The notes beneath the pieces were generated by a model that saw nothing but the letters and a program-made list of their open reading frames with translations, did no database searches and was not told the origin of the DNA. 64,000 bases of DNA from Pleomorphochaeta sp. (GTDB lineage: Bacteria > Spirochaetota > Spirochaetia > Sphaerochaetales > Sphaerochaetaceae). The translations under genes were made by a program, and so were the position numbers. Where the stretch lies: positions 174,754 to 238,753 of the forward strand of contig JAQQAS010000037.1 of the NCBI GenBank assembly GCA_028532815.1, in the 5' to 3' direction. This document shows positions 1-8,754 of this stretch, piece by piece (positions within the stretch are counted from its first letter, which is position 1; every line of letters begins with the position of its first letter).

Positions 1-981
1 GTTTCTAATGGCCCGTTTAAATTAGAAAAACACGTATCTCAATCATATATTTCTGTAGTTAAGAATGAAAATTATTGGGATGCAGATAATGTTCATTTAG
101 ATAAAGTTACATACTTAGCAAGTGACGATGCAAATACAAACTATAATATGTATATTGGAGGAGATAGTGATTGGTTAACTAGTATTTCAACTGAACAAAT
201 TGATTCTGCTCAAATGCGTAACGATTTCCAATTGTCTTCTAAACTTGCAAACTCTTTCTACACAGTTAATTGTGATGCACCAGAGTTAGAAAATGTTTTA
301 GTTCGTCAAGCAATATCCTATGCAATTGATAGAGAGTCTATGGTAGAAAATCTTATTGGATCTGGAATCCCATCTTGGGGATTAATCCCTGAAATGGCTG
401 GATATGAACCTATGGAATTCCCATTTGATGATTACGATGAGGCTTGCGAAATTGCGCAAGATAAATTAGCTGAAGCTGGTTATCCTAATGGTATTGGTTT
501 CCCAGAATTAGTATTATTATATAATTCTAATGAAGGAAACAAGAAAATTGCTGAATTGATTCAATCTAATCTTAAAGATGTTCTAGGTATCAATGTAACA
601 CTTGAAAACCAAGAATGGGGTACATTTATTTCAAACAGAGATGCAGGTAACTTCCAAATAGCTCGTAACGGTTGGGTTGGTGATTATCAAGATCCAAATA
701 CATTCTTAGATATGTTTGTAACAGGTGGTGCTATGAATGGCGGAAATTTCTCAAATGAAGAATTTGATTCATTAATTGCACAAGCTGCTTTGATGGAAGA
801 TAGTCCTGAGAGAATGGAATTATTCCATAGATGTGAAGAAATTTTAGTTAATGAAGAACAAGCTGTTATTCCTTTCTATTATTTAACAAAAAGTCAGTTA
901 ATTGATACTAGTAAATGGGGTGGTTGGTATACAAATGCAACCGATATTCATCCTTTGAAATTTATTTATTTAAAGAAATAA
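1..981 (+). CDS. Oligopeptide ABC transporter substrate-binding protein, 3' part (5' end outside window)
   Basis: Reading frame 1 is open from the first base, so the gene starts before the window. The visible part is 326 residues; the SBP family 5 (OppA/DppA) is usually 500-560, so roughly the first 200 are missing. The first visible residues, SNGPFKLEKH, match the conserved GTGPYKL-type segment of this family. Later segments such as NENYWDADN and the IPFYYL end region also fit. The protein would be exported and capture peptides or similar solutes for an Opp-type importer. No permease or ATPase follows; the gene ends at a strong hairpin, so its partners lie upstream or elsewhere. An internal ATG at 148 is not the true start. 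The family is clear, the ligand is not. Confidence 0.9.
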   Translation, partial: VSNGPFKLEKHVSQSYISVVKNENYWDADNVHLDKVTYLASDDANTNYNMYIGGDSDWLTSISTEQIDSAQMRNDFQLSSKLANSFYTVNCDAPELENVLVRQAISYAIDRESMVENLIGSGIPSWGLIPEMAGYEPMEFPFDDYDEACEIAQDKLAEAGYPNGIGFPELVLLYNSNEGNKKIAELIQSNLKDVLGINVTLENQEWGTFISNRDAGNFQIARNGWVGDYQDPNTFLDMFVTGGAMNGGNFSNEEFDSLIAQAALMEDSPERMELFHRCEEILVNEEQAVIPFYYLTKSQLIDTSKWGGWYTNATDIHPLKFIYLKK

Positions 982-1011
982 TAAAATGATAATTGATTTA
1001 TAAAGTTAAAG

Positions 1012-1055
1012 AAGTCCTTAATAAACAATGAGTTTGTTTTATTAAGGACTTTATT
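1012..1055. terminator. Intrinsic terminator between oligopeptide-binding gene and rpiB
   Basis: Perfect 14-bp inverted repeat: AAGTCCTTAATAAA at 1012-1025 and its complement at 1038-1051, loop of 12. It lies between converging genes and probably stops transcription from both sides. The T-rich tail is modest. Confidence 0.8.
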
Positions 1056-1084
1056 AGTTTATATATTATTTAAAAAAATATTAT

Positions 1085-1522
1085 CTATTTTTCTAATGAC
1101 ATTATTTTCGAAACTCTTCTTTCATGTCTTCCAGCAGCAAAATCTTCCTCAATAAATGCATCTAACATGTCTAAAGGATCTTCTTGATAATCAATTCTTC
1201 CGCCAAATGCAATAAAATTAACATTGTTATGTTGTTTTGCCATTTGAGAAGCAAAAATATTTTGTGGTAATGCACATCTAATACCGTTAATCTTGTTTGC
1301 ACTAATTGAAATTCCAATTCCAGTACCACAACAAAGGATTCCAAAATCATAGTCACCATTTAAGTATTCATTACATGCCAATTGTGCCATGTCAGGGTAA
1401 TCTACAGATTTTTCTTCTTGTACTCCTAACCAATTTACCTTATGACCTTTTGATTCTAGATGCTCACTAATCTTTTTTGATAATTCTACTGCACCATGAT
1501 CGTTTGCTAATACAATATTCAT
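1085..1522 (-). CDS. rpiB: Ribose-5-phosphate isomerase B
   Basis: Interconverts ribose 5-phosphate and ribulose 5-phosphate (some RpiB enzymes also act on allose 6-phosphate). The protein is 145 residues, normal for RpiB/LacAB. It shows the ANDHGAVELS start and the GILCCGTGIGISISANK active-site loop with the catalytic cysteine and oxyanion region. I chose the ATG at 1522 rather than the earlier one at 1555 because the minus strand carries AGGAGAAAG just upstream and the protein then begins MNIVLAND as in homologues. It follows rbsK with a 77-bp gap, probably as one transcript, which makes a ribose or nucleoside-ribose utilisation unit. Confidence 0.93.
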   Translation of the reverse strand: MNIVLANDHGAVELSKKISEHLESKGHKVNWLGVQEEKSVDYPDMAQLACNEYLNGDYDFGILCCGTGIGISISANKINGIRCALPQNIFASQMAKQHNNVNFIAFGGRIDYQEDPLDMLDAFIEEDFAAGRHERRVSKIMSLEK

Positions 1523-1599
1523 TTTCTTTCTCCTAGAAACAATATACCAAAGCAAAACAATTTTGTGAACAATATTATTATTGTATTTTTAATAACTTT

Positions 1600-2484
1600 C
1601 TAAAATATTTGATCTTCAAATGGAATTGAAACTAATGCACCTGATTTTGAAACAGTAACAGCTGAGGCTTTAGTTGCAAAGAAAAGAGCTTCTTCTACAT
1701 CATAACCTTTTATAATTGAAGCAATGAAATACCCCATAAATGTATCTCCAGCAGCAGTTGTATCTACAACAGGTGCATCTATTATAGGTTGGTGAACTTT
1801 GATATTATCTTTAGCATAAAAAGCCCCTTGTTTTCCTATTGTCATAATTATACTAGCTGATGGGAATTTATTTTTGATATCATTTAATATCTTATCATAA
1901 TCATTTGTATTATTTGTTTTAGTTATCTGTGCTGCTTCTATTTCATTTACAAAAAAATAAGATACTTTTTCTAAGGGGAAGCTTAATATATTATCTGTAA
2001 AAGGGGATGGATTGAAGCAAATTATTAAACCTTTTTCATAACCTTTGTTTATTAGATATTCTATATTATTTATTTCATTCTGTAATATTAGAAAATCTCC
2101 ATTACTAAAATGTTTTAATGTTTCATCAATTTCTGAGCAAGTATTTTCTATATTTGCTCCTGCACTTAATATAATTGAATTTTGTCCATCTTTGGATACT
2201 TGAATTAAGGCTTGGCCACTAACTTTTGCATTGGTTTTTATATAGTCCGTATTAACATTATATGATTTAAGTAGGTCTATGATAAATAATCCATCAGGAC
2301 CCATTTTACCGGCCATGTAGACATCGCATCCAGCTTTAGCTAATGATCCAGCTTGGTTACAACCTTTACCACCAGCACTTGATTTATATGAATATGATGA
2401 TATGGTCTCACCTGGTTTTACAATGTGGTCTAAGGAAAATATTTTATCAATATTTAGAGATCCATAATTTAATATTTTATTCAT
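1600..2484 (-). CDS. rbsK: Ribokinase, PfkB family
   Basis: Phosphorylates ribose at O5 with ATP. The 294-residue length is usual. Family signatures are visible: GGKGCNQA near residue 38 (PfkB signature 1) and DTTAAGDTFMGYF near residue 245 (signature 2 with the catalytic Asp and anion hole). The minus-strand ribosome-binding site is AGGAGCAAC just before ATG. It is first in an rbsK-rpiB transcript with a near-perfect promoter and lies divergent from a LacI regulator. No ribose transporter is nearby, so ribose may come from nucleoside cleavage. A related pentose or deoxyribose substrate cannot be excluded. Confidence 0.9.
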   Translation of the reverse strand: MNKILNYGSLNIDKIFSLDHIVKPGETISSYSYKSSAGGKGCNQAGSLAKAGCDVYMAGKMGPDGLFIIDLLKSYNVNTDYIKTNAKVSGQALIQVSKDGQNSIILSAGANIENTCSEIDETLKHFSNGDFLILQNEINNIEYLINKGYEKGLIICFNPSPFTDNILSFPLEKVSYFFVNEIEAAQITKTNNTNDYDKILNDIKNKFPSASIIMTIGKQGAFYAKDNIKVHQPIIDAPVVDTTAAGDTFMGYFIASIIKGYDVEEALFFATKASAVTVSKSGALVSIPFEDQIF

Positions 2485-2502
2485 TAGTTGCTCCTAATTT
2501 AT

Positions 2503-2671
2503 ACTAAACATTTAAAATTTTGTTCAGTTGATAGACTTATAAATTATATTAATTAATTATGAATATTGTCAAAGCAAAAATAAAAGACATAATAATATGG
2601 TAAATATTTTGTACTAATATCTTTCTATACAAAGAATTATTATACAAATTGTTTGTTTAGCATTTGTTTAG
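2503..2671. promoter_or_regulatory. Candidate operator half-sites for the LacI-type regulator
   Basis: The heptamer CTAAACA occurs at 2504-2510 (plus strand), and its complement TGTTTAG at 2654-2660 and 2665-2671, the last two being 11 bp apart (one helical turn). The first copy is the left arm of an imperfect inverted repeat, ACTAAACA then TGTTCAGT (2503-2510, 2521-2528), between the rbsK promoter and its start codon. Binding by the adjacent regulator is inference. Confidence 0.35.
2543..2572 (-). promoter_or_regulatory. Promoter of rbsK-rpiB
   Basis: On the minus strand TTGACA (2572-2567) is followed after 18 bases by TATAAT (2548-2543). Both boxes are perfect sigma-70 consensus. The start site would be near 2535, giving a leader of about 50 nt. 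Confidence 0.75.
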
Positions 2672-2751
2672 TAAAATATAGTAATTATTACTTTTTGTTT
2701 TGTTGACACCTATTATCTTGTGTGGTTAACTAAATTTACTGAGGAATATAA

Positions 2752-3759
2752 ATGACAGTTAGAGAAATTGCAAAGTTAGCTGGAGTATCTCCTGCAACTA
2801 TTTCATTAGTTATAAACAATAAAGAGGGAGTTGGAGATAAAAAAAGATGGGAAATACTAGAGTTATTACAAAAATTAAATTATCCAATAAAAAATTATCC
2901 TTCTAATTTAGAAAGTGAAAATAAAAACCTATTGTTTATCAAAATAATTAAAGCAGGATTTTTAGTTGAGCAAAATGCTGGTTTTATTGCAAAAATAATT
3001 GATAGTATTCAAAAACAATGTTCTCAAAATAGCTATAACCTTCAAATGGTTACTATAAGTGAAAATTATGCTAAAAATATTAAAAAGCTAAAACTTAATA
3101 ATATACAAGGAGCTTTTATTTTAGGAACAGAGTTACAGGAAGGCGATTATAGATCTTTAGATAGTATTGAGATTCCTTATTTAGTAATCGATAATTCAAT
3201 GCCTTATTACCCTTGTAATTCTATTACAATGGCAAATGTGGAAATGGTTGATCTAGCTATAAAATTTTTATGTTCTAATGGTGAAAAGGATTTTGGATAT
3301 TTAAGATCTTCTTTTGACTCTCAAAATTTTTTAGAGAGACATATAGGGGTTTTAACTGCTGTTGAAAAATATGGACTCTCTTATTCTAAAGAGAGAGAGT
3401 TTCGATTAGAGGCCACTTTAAAAGGTAGTTATAATAAAATGTTAGAATATATCAGGGAAGGGAGAAAAATACCTAAAGTTCTTTTTGCAGATAATGATAT
3501 TTTAGCAATTGGGGCAATACAAGCCTTAACTAGTGTTGGATATAAAATTCCAGAAGATATATCAATTGTGGGATTTGATGATATTTTTTTAGCTGAAAAT
3601 ACAATTCCAAGTCTAACAACTGTTCATGTTCAACGAACTATGATAGGTCAAATGGCAGCTATCACTTTGATAAATGAGATAATTGCAAAACACCCTTCAT
3701 ATTATAAACTTAAAGTTGGTGGAAGCTTAGTTTTAAGAAATACTACTAAGACGATTTAG
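2752..3759 (+). CDS. LacI family transcriptional regulator
   Basis: The 335-residue protein has the LacI architecture. The N-terminal HTH starts at TVREIAKLAGVSPATISLVI (residues 2-21) with a hinge helix to about residue 60. A periplasmic-binding-protein-like ligand domain follows, with DNDILAIGAIQAL and DISIVGFDD near residues 245-275. The ribosome-binding site GAGGA precedes ATG. It is divergent from rbsK-rpiB, so it most likely represses that operon and possibly itself. The natural inducer (ribose or another pentose) cannot be read from the sequence. The HTH residues differ somewhat from RbsR, so I leave the gene unnamed. Confidence 0.9.
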   Translation: MTVREIAKLAGVSPATISLVINNKEGVGDKKRWEILELLQKLNYPIKNYPSNLESENKNLLFIKIIKAGFLVEQNAGFIAKIIDSIQKQCSQNSYNLQMVTISENYAKNIKKLKLNNIQGAFILGTELQEGDYRSLDSIEIPYLVIDNSMPYYPCNSITMANVEMVDLAIKFLCSNGEKDFGYLRSSFDSQNFLERHIGVLTAVEKYGLSYSKEREFRLEATLKGSYNKMLEYIREGRKIPKVLFADNDILAIGAIQALTSVGYKIPEDISIVGFDDIFLAENTIPSLTTVHVQRTMIGQMAAITLINEIIAKHPSYYKLKVGGSLVLRNTTKTI

Positions 3760-3838
3760 TATCATTTCATTTGTTTGTTTTTTATAATCTTTCTTGTTTT
3801 TTGTTTTTTCATGAGTTATTATTAATCAAGGAGTTTTC

Positions 3839-5473
3839 ATGGAAAAAATACTTGTATGCGGCCACAGAAATCCTGATATGGATAGTATCTGTAGTGCATG
3901 GGCTTATGCGAATTTAGAAAATGAATTAAATAAAGAAAAAGAATATATACCAGCTAGATGTGGTGCTCTAAATGAGAGTACAAAACAGGTTTTTAAAAAA
4001 TTGAATATAGAACCACCTGTTTTTGTAAAAGATGTTAGAACAAGAGTTTCTTCTGTTTACGTAAAACCTAAAATTACAATTGATTGTAAAGAGCCTGTAT
4101 ATGATTTAATGAATATATTTAATAAAAATGATATTTCAGTTGTTCCTGTTACAAAAGATGGAAAGTTTCTTGGCCTACTTAGTATTGATGATGTCAATAA
4201 ATATTTTTTAAGGGATGCTAGTTCTCAAAAACCTTTTTATAAAATAAATATAGATAAGTTATCACAAGTAATGAAAGGAACTTTTATCAAACGTGGTGAA
4301 AAAAATTGTCACAATCTCCAAATTATGGTTGCTGCGATGAGTTTTACTCAGTTTAAAGAAGTTTTTGATAAAATTGATGATAATAATTTACCTCTTTTAG
4401 TTGTTGGGGATAGATTAGAACCTCTTTTAGAGGCAATTTATAGACAAGTTCCATTAATTATTTTAACAAAGATGAGTGATAAAATTAAAAGACTCGTTGA
4501 TTTTTCAAACTTCAAAGGAACTGTTTTTTTAAGTGATTGTCATACTAATGAAACATTACGTTTATTAAGACTTTGTACTCCCGTTGAAGATTTATTAGAA
4601 ATTAATACTCCTGTATTAACACCTAATACTTTGTTTGATGAAGCGAAGAATGTTTTAATAAATAGCCATTTTAGAGGATTACCTGTTTTTGAAAATGAAG
4701 AATTTAAAGGCTTTGTTACTAGAAGATGTTTCATTGAAAAACCAAAAGCAAATATTATTATGGTAGATCATAATGAAAGTGATCAAGGGTTGCCTGGAAT
4801 TGAAGAAGGAAATATTGTAGGTATTATAGACCACCATAGATTTGGTGCATCAAAGACCACAAATCCAATTTTTATTTATAGTGCTCCGCTTGGTTCAACT
4901 TGTACTTTAGTTACTCAATTATATGAAAGAAATGGAGTAAAGATTACAAAAGAAACAGCAAAAATACTTCTTTCAGGTTTAGTAAGTGATACTGTAATTT
5001 TAAAAAGTCCTACAACAACATCAGAAGACCTGAGAGTTGCAAAAGTTTTATGTAGTGCAGCTGAAATTGATGATATAAAAGCTTTTGGAGAAGAGATGTT
5101 CGCAAGTGGTTTATCAATTGCAAAACAAAATCCAAGAAAAGTTATTGAAGGTGATTTTAAAGTTTATAAAGAACATGGTCTTAAACTTGGAATCGGTCAA
5201 TGTGAAGTTACAACTCTTAAAGATTTAGATGATTATAAAGATCAATATTTGAAAACATTGATGGAAGTTAAAAATAGTAATGGATTAGATTGGGCACTAT
5301 TTTTAATCACTAATGTTGTTAAACAAAATAGCATTCTATTAACTACAGGCTTAGATACTGTGGAATATAAATTTATTTATGAAAAGAAAGCAGATAATAC
5401 TTTTTTCCTTCCCGATGTTTTATCTAGAAAGAAACAGTTGCTTCCTGAAGTAATTAGAGTATTAGATGAATAA
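3839..5473 (+). CDS. ppaC: CBS/DRTGG-containing manganese-dependent inorganic pyrophosphatase
   Basis: Family II pyrophosphatase of the DHH superfamily, hydrolysing PPi to phosphate in the cytoplasm. The order is a split DHH domain with GHRNPDMDS at residues 8-16, a first CBS motif (about 70-130), a DRTGG region (about 140-245), a second CBS motif (about 250-305), then the rest of the DHH domain with VDHNE near 308 and IIDHH near 330, and a C-terminal DHHA2 domain. The 544-residue length fits CBS-PPases, which are known to be tuned by adenine nucleotides and, when DRTGG is present, activated by diadenosine polyphosphates. The ribosome-binding site AAGGAG is well placed. The gene stands alone between a regulator and a convergent lipoprotein gene. 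Confidence 0.9.
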   Translation: MEKILVCGHRNPDMDSICSAWAYANLENELNKEKEYIPARCGALNESTKQVFKKLNIEPPVFVKDVRTRVSSVYVKPKITIDCKEPVYDLMNIFNKNDISVVPVTKDGKFLGLLSIDDVNKYFLRDASSQKPFYKINIDKLSQVMKGTFIKRGEKNCHNLQIMVAAMSFTQFKEVFDKIDDNNLPLLVVGDRLEPLLEAIYRQVPLIILTKMSDKIKRLVDFSNFKGTVFLSDCHTNETLRLLRLCTPVEDLLEINTPVLTPNTLFDEAKNVLINSHFRGLPVFENEEFKGFVTRRCFIEKPKANIIMVDHNESDQGLPGIEEGNIVGIIDHHRFGASKTTNPIFIYSAPLGSTCTLVTQLYERNGVKITKETAKILLSGLVSDTVILKSPTTTSEDLRVAKVLCSAAEIDDIKAFGEEMFASGLSIAKQNPRKVIEGDFKVYKEHGLKLGIGQCEVTTLKDLDDYKDQYLKTLMEVKNSNGLDWALFLITNVVKQNSILLTTGLDTVEYKFIYEKKADNTFFLPDVLSRKKQLLPEVIRVLDE

Positions 5474-5485
5474 TAATTATAATTA

Positions 5486-5905
5486 TTAATTTGGAATCAA
5501 TTGGCTTAGTTGAACAAGATCTCCTATTTGTAAGGTTCCCATTTCAGCTAAGCTTTTTGTTTTAACACTCACAGTTATAGGATTGTCTTTGCTTATTGTT
5601 CTTATATAACATTGACCATCCTCTATATTATTATTTGAAACAGTTAAACTGCTTTCAACTAAAAATCCATTAGAAAATTCCAATATTATCTTATTATCAT
5701 AATCAAAATTGGCTTTAAGCAAATCTTCTGTTAAAATATTTAAAGTGATATTTCCATAAGCATCTATTGCTGCAATTCTTGCAGCAATTGTAACGTTTTT
5801 ATTTATCGCTGATGTATCTAATTCTGTTGTGCTTTGACAACTTGTAAATATAGATAATGTAATTGTAATTAATATTAGTACAAATTTTATTTTTTTCATA
5901 ACCAT
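5486..5905 (-). CDS. Small lipoprotein, unknown function
   Basis: A 139-residue protein with a hydrophobic N-terminus ending FTSC, a plausible lipobox, so likely an anchored lipoprotein. The remaining 115 residues hold IDAYGNITLNIL and a GDLVQLS end. This faintly recalls the C-terminal barrel of SAM hydroxide adenosyltransferases (IDxFGNLxTNI pattern), but the N-terminal catalytic domain is absent, so an enzyme is unlikely. Two ATGs, at 5905 and 5899, compete; AGGTG upstream suits either. It converges with ppaC 12 bp away and has no clear operon partner. Confidence 0.65.
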   Translation of the reverse strand: MVMKKIKFVLILITITLSIFTSCQSTTELDTSAINKNVTIAARIAAIDAYGNITLNILTEDLLKANFDYDNKIILEFSNGFLVESSLTVSNNNIEDGQCYIRTISKDNPITVSVKTKSLAEMGTLQIGDLVQLSQLIPN

Positions 5906-6035
5906 TCTTCACCTAACTATAACAGAGAACAGTGATAAAAATTACATTTATTTTTAAAAAAATCAATAAATACAACTAAATTACACATATAACCAATATA
6001 TTATAGAAAAAAAATTAATTAGTAAAATTTCAATT

Positions 6036-6077
6036 GTATTTTTTTACAAAAATAAGTATTTTTTTTTACAAAAATAA
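6036..6077. repeat. Short tandem duplication
   Basis: Two adjacent copies of a 20-22 bp unit of the form GTA, 7-9 T, ACAAAAATAA (6036-6055 and 6056-6077), in the 208-bp gap between two small exported-protein genes. The copies differ only in T-run length. Confidence 0.7.
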
Positions 6078-6113
6078 CTTGTTTTGAGATCTTTTTGATT
6101 AATTACTTAAGAT

Positions 6114-6605
6114 TCATTCAATAGAGTAATTTATAATTACATTACTTTGATAATCCCCTGAATCTAAATTAGATTTACCAATCCATTTAAGATAGAATTG
6201 TGCAACCGTTTTATCTTTATTATATCCAGGTTCTAATAAATAATCTTTAGATATAAAAATTACCACAGGTTGGACCTTTGAGGATGTTTGTTTCCCATTA
6301 GAAGAAATATTACTAATTTTATAAAATGGATTTGTAACAATTTTTAAAGAAATGATTTTTTCTGAATTTAAATTACTTGTAGCTATAATGTAAAATGATT
6401 CTGTATTGCCATCTTCTGAAATAGGGTTTGTCTCTATCTCAAAATCAGCTGAATCATTAGTAACAAGTTCGTCTTGATAATATAAATTATACGTTGCAAA
6501 AGTAGTTGGAACGTTAGTATTTAAATTAATGTCTATCGAGGATGAATATAGAAAAATGGAGCCAAGTGTGGCCCATATTAATAAAAATAGTATCCTTCTT
6601 TTCAT
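6114..6605 (-). CDS. Exported beta-rich protein, unknown function
   Basis: A 163-residue protein with a signal peptide (MKRRILFLLIWATLGSIFLY, then SSS). The mature part is rich in alternating hydrophobic, Thr, Ser and Asn residues and ends SGDYQSNVIINYSIE. That end resembles the last strands of pilin/spore-coat-U type sandwiches (GxYxDxVxVxVxY), but I see no other signature and do not assign the family. The ribosome-binding site AAGGA is present. No usher or chaperone gene is nearby. Confidence 0.65.
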   Translation of the reverse strand: MKRRILFLLIWATLGSIFLYSSSIDINLNTNVPTTFATYNLYYQDELVTNDSADFEIETNPISEDGNTESFYIIATSNLNSEKIISLKIVTNPFYKISNISSNGKQTSSKVQPVVIFISKDYLLEPGYNKDKTVAQFYLKWIGKSNLDSGDYQSNVIINYSIE

Positions 6606-6732
6606 ATATCCTTCTTTTTCGATAATTATTTTTATTAATATTCTTTCATTTTTGTTGTAGATCTTCTCAGTGTATAGAATATCTCATTGTAAAAATTTCA
6701 AATACCTTTTAATAAATCCCACTTCTTCTTAT

Positions 6733-8754
6733 TTATGTAACTGTGCTTACAGTATTTATAGAAGGAAGTGTTTTTAATGCTTTAACTACTTTTTTAAAAT
6801 CATCCTCTTTATCTATCTCTATTGTAAATGTTCCAATTAATCTTGAGTTATCCATATCATCATCATATAATCTTCCCCCAATTAGGTGAGCATGGTACTT
6901 TCTAATAGCTCCTTCGATTTCACTAAATAAATCATATGTCCTCTTACTCGTAACTCTATATTTTCTAGTTGGTTTTGGGGAGTTGGTTTCCCAAGCTACT
7001 TCAACACTTCTTTCTTCTATTTCTTTCATGTTTTTTAAGTTTGGACAGTCTTTTTTATGAACTATAATTCCTCTACCTCTACTAATATAGCCTACTATCT
7101 CATCTCCTCTTTGAGGGTTGCAACAATTTGCTAAAGAAATCATTAGATTTGTTTCATCTCCAACTCTGAAGGTTAGACGACTTTCATCACTAACATTTCT
7201 AATTATTTCACCAATTTCTTCTTCTTTTGGAGTAGTAGTTGGTTCTGTTGTAACAGGAGCAACTGATTTTGGTGTTGCAATAATGTTTTTATCAATTATG
7301 ATATTATCATTTCTATTTAACCAAGTTCTTATTTTTTTCCTTGCACTTTGTGTTTGAGCAAGTCTTAACCACGAAAGATGAGGATGAGCACTAGGGTTTG
7401 TTAATATCTCAATTACTTGTGTATGCTTTAATGGTTGGTTTAATGCAATAATTGAGCCATCAGCTTTAGCTCCGGCTGTATGATTTCCAACTTCTGTGTG
7501 AATTCTATAGGCAAAGTCTAGTGCGGTAGAATTTTTAGGTAATTCAACTATATGACCTTGAGGAGTGAAAACACAGATTGTATTTTTTAGAAGCTCTTCT
7601 TTTATGTCTTCCATAAAAGATTCATTTTGATCTATTTCATTTGACCATTTTTCTAGGGTATTTAATATCTTATTAAATTGAGCATCATCCATGCTAACAT
7701 TATCTTGAGATCCACTATTTACTTTATATTTCCAGTGAGCTGCTATCCCATATTCTGCTGTTTGGTGCATGGCTTTTGTTCTAATTTGGATTTCTAATAA
7801 TTTCCCATCTAAGGCCATAACCGTCGTATGAAGACTTTGATAATTGTTTGCTTTTGGCATTGCAATATAATCTTTGAATCGTCCTTCAATAGGTGGCCAT
7901 ATTTTGTGCACTATTCCTAAAAGAGTATAACATTCAGTTATAGTATCACAGAGTATTCTTACTCCTAATAGGTCAAAAATTTCTTCAATATCCTTTTTTC
8001 TCTTCTTCATTTTTAGGTATACTGAATAAGCATGTTTTGCTCTACTTGTTACAATAATATTACCAAGTCCATCTTGTGCACATGCTTGATAGATAGTTTT
8101 TTCTATTCTTTTAAGATATGCAGCTTGTTCACCTTTTTTACTTAATAGATATCCTTGAACATAATCAAAAGTTTCTTTGTTTATTGTTTCTAGAGATAAG
8201 TCCTCTAGTTCTTCTTTAACCCAAGAAATACCTAATCTATCAGCTAAAGGGGCGTAAATATCTAATGTTTCTGTTGCAAATTCTTTTGCTCTTTCAGGTT
8301 TTAAGAATTTAACTGTTCTCATGTTATGAAGTTTATCTGCGAGTTTAATAATTATTACTCTCGCATCTTTGCTCATAGCAAAGAACATTTTTCTAATAGT
8401 TTCTGCTTCTTGAACAGATTTATTATCAGTCTTTAAAACTTCAATTTTTGTTACGCCATCAACAAGGTCGGCAACTTCTAATCCAAATCTATCTTTTAGT
8501 TCATCATATTTAGCTGTGGTATCTTCTAGCGTATCATGTAATAGTCCAGCACAAATAGTATCTCCATCCATATCTAATTGTACTAATATATCTGCTACTG
8601 CAAGAGGGTGGATTATATACGGTTCTCCGCTTTTTCTTTTTTGGCCTTCATGTTTGGCCTTAGAAAAGTTAACAGCATCAATTATCTTATCTTGCTGAAC
8701 TTGTGGATATTTTTTTATTTTTAGTAAAAATCTTTGAATTATTCTATCGCTCAT
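6733..8754 (-). CDS. rel: Bifunctional (p)ppGpp synthetase/hydrolase, Rel
   Basis: Makes and degrades the stringent-response alarmone (p)ppGpp. The 673-residue protein has the full long-RSH order: HD hydrolase with HDTLEDT at 73-79, synthetase from about 235 to 345 with RKKD at 252-255 (the RxKD type typical of bifunctional enzymes, not the EXDD of RelA), TGS from about 396, then a Cys-containing region (NCCNP) and a C-terminal ACT-like domain. Both catalytic halves look intact. Its start overlaps the end of prmC by 11 bp, which suggests coupling in a prfA-prmC-rel transcript. Confidence 0.93.
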   Translation of the reverse strand: MSDRIIQRFLLKIKKYPQVQQDKIIDAVNFSKAKHEGQKRKSGEPYIIHPLAVADILVQLDMDGDTICAGLLHDTLEDTTAKYDELKDRFGLEVADLVDGVTKIEVLKTDNKSVQEAETIRKMFFAMSKDARVIIIKLADKLHNMRTVKFLKPERAKEFATETLDIYAPLADRLGISWVKEELEDLSLETINKETFDYVQGYLLSKKGEQAAYLKRIEKTIYQACAQDGLGNIIVTSRAKHAYSVYLKMKKRKKDIEEIFDLLGVRILCDTITECYTLLGIVHKIWPPIEGRFKDYIAMPKANNYQSLHTTVMALDGKLLEIQIRTKAMHQTAEYGIAAHWKYKVNSGSQDNVSMDDAQFNKILNTLEKWSNEIDQNESFMEDIKEELLKNTICVFTPQGHIVELPKNSTALDFAYRIHTEVGNHTAGAKADGSIIALNQPLKHTQVIEILTNPSAHPHLSWLRLAQTQSARKKIRTWLNRNDNIIIDKNIIATPKSVAPVTTEPTTTPKEEEIGEIIRNVSDESRLTFRVGDETNLMISLANCCNPQRGDEIVGYISRGRGIIVHKKDCPNLKNMKEIEERSVEVAWETNSPKPTRKYRVTSKRTYDLFSEIEGAIRKYHAHLIGGRLYDDDMDNSRLIGTFTIEIDKEDDFKKVVKALKTLPSINTVSTVT

